From assembly GCF_014648495.1 (NCBI RefSeq), contig NZ_BMRF01000027.1, positions 1 through 64,000 on the forward strand: a DNA stretch of 64,000 nt, read 5' to 3'. This document shows, in pieces, positions 1 through 6,306 of this stretch. The notes beneath the pieces are model-generated. The model was not told the DNA's origin. It did not search any database and saw only the letters and a list, made by a program, of their open reading frames with translations. This DNA comes from Actinomadura cremea. GTDB lineage: Bacteria > Actinomycetota > Actinomycetes > Streptosporangiales > Streptosporangiaceae. The translations under genes were made by a program, and so were the position numbers. How positions within the stretch are numbered: position 1 is the first letter of the stretch; each line of letters begins with the position of its first letter.

Positions 1-93
1 AAAGGCACTGGCTTTTAACACGCTGTTGAGTTCTCAAGAAACGGACACCCACCGCGCTCGACCCGCTCTCGCTGGCCTTGCTCCGGGGCAACC
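1..93 (-). other. 5' leader of an rRNA operon, truncated at window edge
   Basis: Read on the minus strand, positions 37 to 19 give TTGAGAACTCAACAGCGTG, followed by TTAAAAGCC. This is the conserved leader element found ahead of 16S rRNA in many actinomycetes, recalled from knowledge of these operons. A strong sigma-70 type promoter lies just upstream, at 99-126. The 16S gene itself should start to the left of position 1 and is not in the window. Confidence 0.6.
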
Positions 94-98
94 CTTCT

Positions 99-126
99 AA
101 CTTACCAGACTCGCTCCCGGTGTCAA
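99..126 (-). promoter_or_regulatory. Probable rRNA operon promoter
   Basis: On the minus strand a perfect -35 TTGACA (121-126) is followed, after 16 bases, by TAAGTT (99-104). Transcription would start near 91-93 and run left into the conserved 16S leader. The rest of this GC-rich window has few such consensus -35 boxes, which fits a strongly expressed stable RNA operon. Confidence 0.65.
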
Positions 127-244
127 GCGGACCGATCGAGATCGATTCGTTCGACGAGAGTTCGTCCTTCCCGCGCGGCGATGCCGCGAACACGAGGTTC
201 GCTTGATCGTCTCGTGGGAGTGCCCTGCGGGCCGGCCACCTTGT

Positions 245-365
245 CGGCGTCCTGCATCCCGTTCCAGGCGTGTCAGGCCATCGTACAACAGCTCGAGCGT
301 GACTCGAACCATTTTCCGCGACCCGACTTTCCCGGGGCCGACCGCCTTGCGGCGTCCTGCATCCC
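245..365. repeat. 16-bp direct repeat flanking the candidate upstream promoter
   Basis: The 16-mer CGGCGTCCTGCATCCC occurs at 245-260 and again at 350-365, 105 bp apart, in the otherwise gene-free upstream region of the rRNA operon. The bases to its left are also similar (GGCC..CCTTG). It could mark duplicated promoter or activator-site modules. No function is demonstrated. Confidence 0.6.
280..308 (-). promoter_or_regulatory. Possible second, upstream rRNA promoter
   Basis: Minus-strand TTCGAG (303-308) and TACGAT (280-285) are 17 bases apart. The -10 is good and the -35 is weak. Actinomycete rRNA operons often have several tandem promoters, so this is offered only as a candidate. Confidence 0.3.
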
Positions 366-625
366 CTTGGGGCAAGAAGAACATTAGGGCGCTCGTGGCG
401 GAGCGTCAAATCAGGCGCTCGGGCCACTCGGCGGTGCAACGGTCCCCCAAGTCCATTTCTTCCCGCCATAACCCCAGTTCACAACCTATGTGCGCGAGGT
501 CACCATTGCGGTACCGTCGCAGGCCCGTGTCCTCGATCGTGCCGTTCCGGCGGTTCGGTCGGTCGGATGGTGCGGGCTCGCGGTCCGGCCGGACAGGAAC
601 CGGCCGGAGTGAGGAGGAACGCCTC

Positions 626-1381
626 GTGAGTGTGTCCGTCGGAATCCGCGCTCCGGCTGAGCGCCTGGTGGTCGCGGCGACCATGGGGCCCACGATCCAC
701 GACGTGCACGCATGGCGGCTGAGGGTCGTGCCCGGACTGATAGAGGTGCACGCCGATCGCGGGAGGTTCCGGCCGACGGACGACCCGGGCGGCCGCGGGC
801 TCCATCTCGGCAGCGGCGCCGCCCTGGTGAACCTGCGGCTGGCGGCGGCGCAGCTCGGTCACGCGGCGGTCGTCCGGCTGCTGCCCGACGTCGAGCGGCC
901 CACGCTCCTGGCGACCGTCCGGCTCGTGGGGCGGCATCGCGTGACCCGCGAGGAGCGGCTGCTCTACGCGGCGACGCTGCGGCCGTTCACCTCTCCGGTC
1001 CCGGGTGACCGGCCGTCCGTGACCGTCGTCAACGAGCTCGGGGAGGCGGCGCGGGTGGAGGGCGCGCGGCTCCGTGTCCTGCCGGCCGGTTCCGGCGACG
1101 GGGTCCGGCGGGCGCTGCTGACGACGCGCGGCGACTCGCCCGCGGAGTGGCTGCGGGCGGGGCGGGCGCTCCAACGGGTGATGCTCGCCGGGACGGTGCG
1201 GGCCGTCTCCACCTCGTTCGCCTACGGAAGGCGGGGTCTCCCCCACCTCGTGGATCTGATGGAGCCCGGTGAGGTGCCGCAGGTGTCGGTGACGTTCGCC
1301 GGGACTGCGCCCGTACGGCTATTCAAGGCGCCGGTAGGCGGACAGGACGAAGGAAAGGGGCACTGGGAGCGGATCGGGTAG
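626..1381 (+). CDS. Acg-like nitroreductase-fold protein, short form
   Basis: The 251-residue product resembles the N-terminal half of Acg/nitroreductase-family FMN proteins. It has a PTIHDVHAWRLRV stretch that matches the family's usual PSVHNTQPW motif, then ADRGRFRPTDDPGGR, an LGSGAALVNLRLA helix and an RLLPDVERPTLLATV strand. A WLRAGRALQRVML helix lies near the C-terminus. Full-length Acg proteins are about 320-330 residues, so this copy is short, and the Asn and Gln of the N-terminal motif are replaced. GTG 626 was chosen because GAGGAGGA lies at 611-618, although the frame stays open upstream. The 3' end overlaps the convergent rRNA methyltransferase gene by 63 bp. FMN binding is uncertain. 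Confidence 0.6.
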   Translation: MSVSVGIRAPAERLVVAATMGPTIHDVHAWRLRVVPGLIEVHADRGRFRPTDDPGGRGLHLGSGAALVNLRLAAAQLGHAAVVRLLPDVERPTLLATVRLVGRHRVTREERLLYAATLRPFTSPVPGDRPSVTVVNELGEAARVEGARLRVLPAGSGDGVRRALLTTRGDSPAEWLRAGRALQRVMLAGTVRAVSTSFAYGRRGLPHLVDLMEPGEVPQVSVTFAGTAPVRLFKAPVGGQDEGKGHWERIG

Positions 1382-2158
1382 CCGTTCGAGGCGCTCCCGG
1401 AGCGCGTCCTCCGGCACGTGATGCGCGCTCGGCCCCATCCCCACGAGTGTGGTGATCTCGTCGTGGGTGAGAACGGCCTCGGTGTCCAGCCGCTCGCGCC
1501 CGTCCGGCTTGAAGTACCCGGCCAGCGCCGCGTCGGTGCGTTCGATCTTGCGCTCGTCGATCGAGATGAGTCCGAGCGACTCGACGAGCGGTCCGAGGTG
1601 TCCCGGTGAGGGGGTCACGGCGAACAGCGGCCCGTCGGGGCGCAGGACGCGGTGGAACTCGGCGGCGTTGCGCGGAGCGAAGACGTTGACGACGACGTCG
1701 GCGGCCGCGTCCCGCGTCGGGAGGGGCCGCCACAGGTCGGCGACGACGGCGCCGGCCCGTGGATGGGCCTTCGCGGCCCTGCGCGCGGCGTGCTTGGAGA
1801 TGTCGACCGCCAGGCCGACGGCGCCGGGGCACCGGTCGAGGATGCGGCTCAGGTAGTACCCGGTGCCCGCCCCCGCGTCCAGGACGCAGCCTCGGCCGCT
1901 CAGGGCCCGTTCGACCCGATGGGCAAGCCGATCGACGACCGGGGCGAAGTGTCCGGCGCCGAGGAACTCGGCGCGGGCCCGCACCATCTCCGGGGTGTCG
2001 GCGGTTCCTGGACGGGCGTTGCCCGGGAGGAGGTTCGCGTAGCCCTGCCGTGCGATGTCGAAGGCGTGCCCGGACGGGCAATGCAGCCGGCGTTCCGTCA
2101 TCGCGAGGTCCGCTCCGCACACGGGGCACACCAGGTATGGCACGACATCGACCAGCAT
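1319..2158 (-). CDS. rlmA: RlmA-type 23S rRNA (guanine-N1)-methyltransferase
   Basis: The 279-residue protein has the RlmA layout. An N-terminal zinc finger (CPVCG near residue 10, then CPSGH) is followed by HAFDIARQGYANLLP, and then a SAM-binding Rossmann domain with the glycine motif LDAGAGTGYY and the acidic loop VAVDIS-like (GLAVDISKHA). It probably methylates N1 of a guanine in helix 35 of 23S rRNA. Some relatives (TlrB type) give macrolide resistance. ATG 2158 was chosen, and an in-frame ATG at 2176 is possible; neither has a strong ribosome site. The frame is open much further upstream, but similarity starts here. Which guanine is modified cannot be read from sequence. Confidence 0.8.
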   Translation of the reverse strand: MLVDVVPYLVCPVCGADLAMTERRLHCPSGHAFDIARQGYANLLPGNARPGTADTPEMVRARAEFLGAGHFAPVVDRLAHRVERALSGRGCVLDAGAGTGYYLSRILDRCPGAVGLAVDISKHAARRAAKAHPRAGAVVADLWRPLPTRDAAADVVVNVFAPRNAAEFHRVLRPDGPLFAVTPSPGHLGPLVESLGLISIDERKIERTDAALAGYFKPDGRERLDTEAVLTHDEITTLVGMGPSAHHVPEDALRERLERLPDPLPVPLSFVLSAYRRLE

Positions 2159-2318
2159 CCGTCCATCATCGTCCATGCACCGGGCGGAACGGGCGGCGCG
2201 GCGGCTTCTTTGCCATCGTGCCGCCGCGGAGTCGACCAGGTGTCCCCGTTCCGTCACCCGGTGCGTCCCGCTCGTCATCGGTGCGCCGCCTCGCGGGACA
2301 CGCCGCGCCCGAGGTGCC

Positions 2319-2346
2319 GGAACAGCCGGACGCGTCCGGCTGTTCC
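2319..2346 (-). terminator. Intrinsic terminator of trxA
   Basis: A perfect 12-bp inverted repeat GGAACAGCCGGA / TCCGGCTGTTCC with a CGCG loop lies 27 bp past the thioredoxin stop codon. There is no long U tract, as is common in GC-rich actinomycetes. Confidence 0.75.
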
Positions 2347-2373
2347 CCGGCGTATGGACGGAATCGGGGCGCT

Positions 2374-2727
2374 TCAGGACTTCATGCGGTTCCGGACGTC
2401 TTCCATGTCCAGCCCGCGGACCTGTTCGATCACGTTCTCCAGGACCGGTTCGGGCAGCGCCCCGGGCTCCGCGAAGACGATGACGCCCTCGCGGATGGCC
2501 ATGAGCGTGGGGATGGAGGCGATGCGGAACCGTTCGGACAGCTCCGGCTCGGCCTCGGTGTCGACCTTGCCGAAGACGATGTCGTCGTGCTTGCCCGACG
2601 ACTTCTCGTACACGGGGGCGAACTGGCGGCAGGGGCCGCACCAGGACGCCCAGAAGTCGACCAGCACGATCCCGTCGCCCTGGGCCACCTCGTCGAAGTT
2701 GTCCACGGTGAGGTTCACGGTCGCCAT
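2374..2727 (-). CDS. trxA: Thioredoxin
   Basis: This is a 117-residue thioredoxin. The redox motif WCGPC places the catalytic cysteines at residues 30 and 33, and the cis-proline loop SIPT has Pro73. It is a cytoplasmic protein-disulfide reductase, normally recycled by thioredoxin reductase, which is not in this window. The start ATG 2727 follows a GAGGAGAATC-type ribosome site. The gene is divergent from a sigma factor. The shared upstream region carries an inverted ATTCCC/GGGAAT element, whose GGGAAT toward trxA (2785-2790) could be a -35 of SigR type, but no GTT lies 18 bases away on this side. Oxidative-stress control is plausible, not shown. Confidence 0.93.
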   Translation of the reverse strand: MATVNLTVDNFDEVAQGDGIVLVDFWASWCGPCRQFAPVYEKSSGKHDDIVFGKVDTEAEPELSERFRIASIPTLMAIREGVIVFAEPGALPEPVLENVIEQVRGLDMEDVRNRMKS

Positions 2728-2784
2728 GTCGGATTCTCCTCAGTCGGGGTATCAGGTCCGTAGAGCGGCTTACAGCCTCGGAGT

Positions 2785-2821
2785 ATTCCCCGCTGGGAAT
2801 CACAGAGCGGTAATTAGCGTT
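2785..2821 (+). promoter_or_regulatory. SigR-type (thiol-stress sigma) promoter for the sigma factor gene
   Basis: GGGAAT (2795-2800), exactly 18 bases, then GTT (2819-2821): this matches the GGGAAT-N18-GTT consensus known for Streptomyces SigR. The -35 is one arm of a perfect inverted repeat ATTCCC-CGCT-GGGAAT (2785-2800), so a second -35-like box faces trxA. In S. coelicolor, SigR drives thioredoxin genes and the group 2 sigma gene hrdD, so the context agrees. Confidence 0.7.
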
Positions 2822-2857
2822 GTCCCCATAGGGAGATCGCACCGGAGAAGGGTCAGG

Positions 2858-3868
2858 ATGGCTGCAACCCGTACCAAGGGCGACAGGGTCGACGTCACCG
2901 ACAAGGACCTTGTCGGGGCGTACCTCGACCGGATCGGCCGAACCCCCCTGCTCGACGCGGAGGAGGAGGTCGATCTGGCGAAGGCGATCGAAGGGGGCCT
3001 GTACGCCGAACAACTCCTCGTGGAGGGGAACGCGCCCGAGGGCGTGTCCCGCGAGGAGCTGGAGGAGCTGACGGCGGCGGGGCTGCGCGCCAAGCAGCGC
3101 TTCGTCGAGGCCAATCTGCGCCTCGTGGTCTCGATCGCCCGCAAGTACCCGACCGATTCGTTGCCCCTCATCGACCTCATCCAGGAGGGGAACCTGGGGC
3201 TGATGCGAGCGGTGGAGAAGTTCGACTACCGCCGCGGCTTCAAGTTCTCCACGTACGCGACGTGGTGGATCAGGCAGGCGATCGGGCGCGGGCTGAGTCA
3301 CACGGCCCGCACGATCCGGCTGCCCGTCCACGTGGAGGAGGAGCTTTCCCGGCTGCGGCGCGCGGAGCGCCAGCTGAGCCGTGAGCTGGGCAGGGAACCG
3401 ACCCGGGAGGAACTCGCGGGGGTCGTGGGCGCCGACGCCGAGCACGTGGACGAGCTGCTGCGCTGGCGGCGCGACCCGGCGAGCCTGGACGCGACCGTCG
3501 ACGACGCCGGCGAGACGCCGATGGGCGACCTGCTGGAGGATCCCGACGCCGTGACCCCCGAGGCGGAGATTCTCGCGCTGGACGACATTGAGGGCCTCGG
3601 TCGGCTGCTGGACCGGCTGCCGGAACGGGAGGCCGCGATCCTGCGGGCCCGTTTCGGGATGGACAGCGGCCAGCCCCTGTCGTACGCGCAGATCGGCGCC
3701 CGCTACGGCCTGAGCCACAACCGGGTCCGCCAGATCACGGACCGGTCGCTGCGGCGCCTGCGGCAGCTGGCGAGCGAGACCGACCTCAGCGGACGCCGGG
3801 CGCTGGCGGGCGCGCAGCCCGCGGCGGACGGCCCCGTCCGGGCCGGCGCCGGCAGCCGCGCCGCGTGA
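2858..3868 (+). CDS. Group 2 (HrdB/HrdD-like) RNA polymerase sigma factor
   Basis: The product has 336 residues. Region 1.2 is DLVGAYLDRIGRTPLL. Region 2 shows EANLRLVVSIARKY, DLIQEGNLGLMRAVEKFDY and GFKFSTYATWWIRQAI, the core-binding and -10 recognition segments. Regions 3 and 4 follow, with the -35 recognition helix YAQIGARYGLSHNRVRQI. The long region 1.1 of the primary sigma is absent, so this is a non-essential group 2 sigma such as HrdD or mycobacterial SigB. The C-terminus has an Ala/Gly-rich tail. ATG 2858 has GGAGAAGG 7 bp upstream. The SigR-type promoter suggests induction by thiol-oxidative stress, and a terminator follows at 3907. Confidence 0.9.
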   Translation: MAATRTKGDRVDVTDKDLVGAYLDRIGRTPLLDAEEEVDLAKAIEGGLYAEQLLVEGNAPEGVSREELEELTAAGLRAKQRFVEANLRLVVSIARKYPTDSLPLIDLIQEGNLGLMRAVEKFDYRRGFKFSTYATWWIRQAIGRGLSHTARTIRLPVHVEEELSRLRRAERQLSRELGREPTREELAGVVGADAEHVDELLRWRRDPASLDATVDDAGETPMGDLLEDPDAVTPEAEILALDDIEGLGRLLDRLPEREAAILRARFGMDSGQPLSYAQIGARYGLSHNRVRQITDRSLRRLRQLASETDLSGRRALAGAQPAADGPVRAGAGSRAA

Positions 3869-3906
3869 GCGGCGGCCGAAAACCCGTACCGCAGTCCGAT
3901 CACTTC

Positions 3907-3937
3907 ACCGGGCGGTCCCGAGAAGGGGCCGCCCGGT
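3907..3937. terminator. Intrinsic terminator after the sigma gene
   Basis: The stem ACCGGGCGG / CCGCCCGGT, with further CCC/GGG pairing inside the loop, is followed by TCGCGTTT. It lies 38 bp after the sigma stop codon and before the DAHP synthase gene. Confidence 0.8.
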
Positions 3938-4017
3938 TCGCGTTTCGGGGGCCGTCGGGCGCCGCCCGTTCAGGGCGTGTGGCCCCGCCGCACCGGACCG
4001 TGTCATAGCCTTTCACC

Positions 4018-5367
4018 GTGAGTACTTCCACCGCCTCTGGGGATCTGGACGCCTGGCGCTCCCTCCCCGCCCTCCAGCAGCCCGAATGGGACGATCCGGA
4101 CGAGCTCCGGGCGGTCGCGGCCGAGCTCGCCGCGCAGCCGCCGCTCGTCTTCGCCGGTGAGTGCGACCAGCTCAAGGACCGGCTCGCGGACGTGGCGCGC
4201 GGCGAGGCGTTCGTCCTGCAGGGCGGCGACTGCGCCGAGACGTTCGAGGGGTCGAACGCCGACGCCGTGAAGAACAAGCTGAAGACCCTGCTGCAGATGG
4301 CGGTCGTGCTCACCTACGCCGCCAGCGTCCCGGTCGTGAAGATCGGCCGGATGGCGGGGCAGTTCGCCAAGCCGCGGTCCAAGCCCGTCGAGGCGCGCGG
4401 CGGCGTGGAGCTGCCCGCCTACCGGGGCGACGCCGTCAACGGGTTCGCGTTCGACGCCGAGTCGCGCCGCAACGACCCGCGGCGGCTGCTGAAGGCGTAC
4501 CACTGCTCGGCGGTGACGCTGAACCTGTGCCGGGCGTTCACCAAGGGCGGGTACGCCGACCTGCGGCAGGTGCACACCTGGAATCGGGACTTCGTCCAGC
4601 AGAGCCCGGCGGGACGCAGCTACGAGCGGCTGGCGGGCGAGATCGACCGGGCGCTGACGTTCATGAAGGCGTGCGGGGTGAACCCCGACGAGTTCCACGG
4701 CGTGGAGTTCTACTCCAGCCACGAGGCGCTGCTGCTGGAGTACGAGCGGGCGCTGACCCGGATCGACAGCCTGAGCGGCCGTCCCTACGACGTGTCGGCG
4801 CACTTCCTGTGGATCGGCGAGCGGACCCGGCAGCTGGACGGCGCGCACGTGGAGTTCCTGCGGCACATCAGCAACCCGATCGGGGTGAAGCTGGGGCCGA
4901 CGACGTCGGCCGACGACGCGCTGGCGCTGATCGACAGGCTGAACCCGGACGGCGAGCCGGGGCGGCTGACGTTCGTCACCCGCATGGGCGCGGGCAAGAT
5001 CCGGGACGCGCTGCCGCCGCTGATCGAGAAGGTCCACCAGAGCGGCGCGCCGGTGGCGTGGGTGTGCGACCCGATGCACGGCAACACGTTCGAGGCGCCG
5101 AGCGGGCACAAGACGCGGCGGCTGGACGACGTCCTGGACGAGGTCGCGGGGTTCTTCGAGGTGCACCGGGCGCTCGGCACCCACCCCGGCGGGATCCACA
5201 TCGAGTTCACCGGCGACGACGTCACCGAGTGCGTCGGCGGCGGGCACGGGCTGGCGGAGGACGATCTGCACCAGCGGTACGAGACGGCCTGTGACCCGCG
5301 GCTGAACCGCGGGCAGTCGCTGGACCTGGCGTTCATGGTCGCGGAGCTGTACCGCAAGTCCGTCTGA
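4018..5367 (+). CDS. aroG: Class II 3-deoxy-D-arabino-heptulosonate 7-phosphate synthase
   Basis: The first enzyme of the shikimate pathway joins phosphoenolpyruvate and erythrose 4-phosphate. The 449-residue length and sequence match the class II (plant/actinobacterial) type. Visible blocks include FVLQGGDCAETF near residue 66, VKIGRMAGQFAKPRS, the metal and PEP region, KLGPTTSADDAL, WVCDPMHGNTFE, GGIHIEFTGDDVTECVGG and a C-terminal RLNRGQSLDLAF segment. GTG 4018 starts the conserved N-terminus. Its ribosome site is weak. It stands as a single-gene unit between two terminators. Feedback control by aromatic amino acids is known for some family members and cannot be read here. Confidence 0.95.
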   Translation: MSTSTASGDLDAWRSLPALQQPEWDDPDELRAVAAELAAQPPLVFAGECDQLKDRLADVARGEAFVLQGGDCAETFEGSNADAVKNKLKTLLQMAVVLTYAASVPVVKIGRMAGQFAKPRSKPVEARGGVELPAYRGDAVNGFAFDAESRRNDPRRLLKAYHCSAVTLNLCRAFTKGGYADLRQVHTWNRDFVQQSPAGRSYERLAGEIDRALTFMKACGVNPDEFHGVEFYSSHEALLLEYERALTRIDSLSGRPYDVSAHFLWIGERTRQLDGAHVEFLRHISNPIGVKLGPTTSADDALALIDRLNPDGEPGRLTFVTRMGAGKIRDALPPLIEKVHQSGAPVAWVCDPMHGNTFEAPSGHKTRRLDDVLDEVAGFFEVHRALGTHPGGIHIEFTGDDVTECVGGGHGLAEDDLHQRYETACDPRLNRGQSLDLAFMVAELYRKSV

Positions 5368-5383
5368 GCGGTGACCGGGACGC

Positions 5384-5417
5384 GCGCCCGGCCGATCCTG
5401 CGGGGTCGGCCGGGCGC
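5384..5417. terminator. Bidirectional intrinsic terminator
   Basis: A perfect 12-bp stem, GCGCCCGGCCGA / TCGGCCGGGCGC, with a 10-base loop lies between the convergent ends of the DAHP synthase gene and the RsbW-like gene. Confidence 0.8.
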
Positions 5418-5463
5418 GGCCGTTCCCGGCGGACGTTCGTCCGACCGGGGCGGGTCGCGCCCG

Positions 5464-5844
5464 TCAGATGCTGACCTCGGCCCAGACGACCTTGCCGCCG
5501 GTGACCGGGTCGGCGCCCCAGGAGGTGGCGAAGCGGTCGACGATGAACAGGCCGCGGTGCGACTCGTCCAGGGGGCCGGGGACGGTGAGGCGGGGCAGCT
5601 GGGCGGCGCGGTCGCGGACCTCGACGCGGACGCGGCCGGTGCCGCGCAGCAGCCGCAGTTCCAGGGCCGTCCCGGCGTGCCGGACGGCGTTGGCCACCAG
5701 TTCGGCCACGATGGCGGTGACGAGCTCCTCGCGTTCCATGAGGGCCCAGGTGCGCATGGTGCGGGCGGCGAGGCGGCGCGCGTACTCGACCGCCTCGGTC
5801 TGCGGCGCTGCGCGCAGCGTGGTCTCGGTCATCGGGTCGGTCAC
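5464..5844 (-). CDS. RsbW-like anti-sigma serine kinase / HATPase
   Basis: This 126-residue stand-alone GHKL ATPase has the N box ELVANAVRHAG, the acidic DRAAQ strand and a glycine-containing GLFIVDRFATSWG lid. This is the RsbW/SpoIIAB anti-sigma kinase type, which holds a sigma factor and phosphorylates a STAS antagonist. It is the last gene of a minus-strand group after a STAS protein (89 bp upstream) and the OsaC-like phosphatase, so a partner-switching circuit is likely. Its sigma target is not encoded next to it. Many actinomycete proteins of this family have no known partner, so the pairing is inferred from position only. An in-frame ATG four codons downstream is an alternative start. 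Confidence 0.8.
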   Translation of the reverse strand: MTDPMTETTLRAAPQTEAVEYARRLAARTMRTWALMEREELVTAIVAELVANAVRHAGTALELRLLRGTGRVRVEVRDRAAQLPRLTVPGPLDESHRGLFIVDRFATSWGADPVTGGKVVWAEVSI

Positions 5845-5933
5845 TCCGCCCGCTCGCCGTTCTGCATCGGGTCCCGCTCCGTCATGTCCCGAACTCCCGT
5901 TCGCCGGTCTCCGGCGTGCCGTTCGTGCACCGG

Positions 5934-6275
5934 TCAGCGTCCGCCGTCGGACGCCGTCTCCTCCGCCGCGTCTTCCATGAGGAACCGGTCGAGGCCGGTG
6001 GTGCGCAGCACGTTCTCTACGCGGCCGTAGGCTCCGGTGACGGTGAGCGTGGCGTTCTGCGCGCGCGCGTGTTTGTACGCGCGGACGAGAACGTTGGGGC
6101 CGGACGAGTCGCAGAAGTCGACCGCGGTGAGATCGACCACGACCGCCCGTTCACCCGCGTCGACGAGCTCGGTCAGCCGAGAGCGCAGCTCGTCGGAGGA
6201 GTTCAGGTCGATGGAGCCGCGCGCGATGATCGTCGCGCGGCCGTCCTGTCGTGTCGTGTGCAAGGCAAGCCCCAC
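5934..6275 (-). CDS. STAS-domain anti-sigma factor antagonist
   Basis: The 113-residue STAS protein is of RsbV/SpoIIAA type. The phospho-acceptor loop reads VDFCDSSGPNVL, with Ser57/Ser58, where the family norm is DSSGLGVL, so the residues after the serines are unusual. When dephosphorylated, such proteins bind the RsbW-type kinase and free the sigma factor. The gene lies 31 bp downstream of the OsaC-like phosphatase, which could be its phosphatase, and upstream of an RsbW-like kinase. Together the three genes form a complete switch. Start ATG 6275 is the only good one. The acidic C-terminal tail is not part of the fold. Confidence 0.85.
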   Translation of the reverse strand: MGLALHTTRQDGRATIIARGSIDLNSSDELRSRLTELVDAGERAVVVDLTAVDFCDSSGPNVLVRAYKHARAQNATLTVTGAYGRVENVLRTTGLDRFLMEDAAEETASDGGR

Positions 6276-6306
6276 GCCACCCCACCTTACCGATCGTTGG
6301 TCTCCA

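Noticed and set aside
297-312. tRNA gene suggested by a GGTTCGAGTC-like T-loop on the minus strand
   Set aside because: No matching acceptor, D or anticodon arms could be folded around it.
1319-3718. A 799-codon minus-strand open frame running through rlmA, trxA and the sigma gene region
   Set aside because: Only its last 279 codons (RlmA) have recognisable protein sequence. Upstream parts are antisense or out of frame to trxA and the sigma factor, which have clear motifs.
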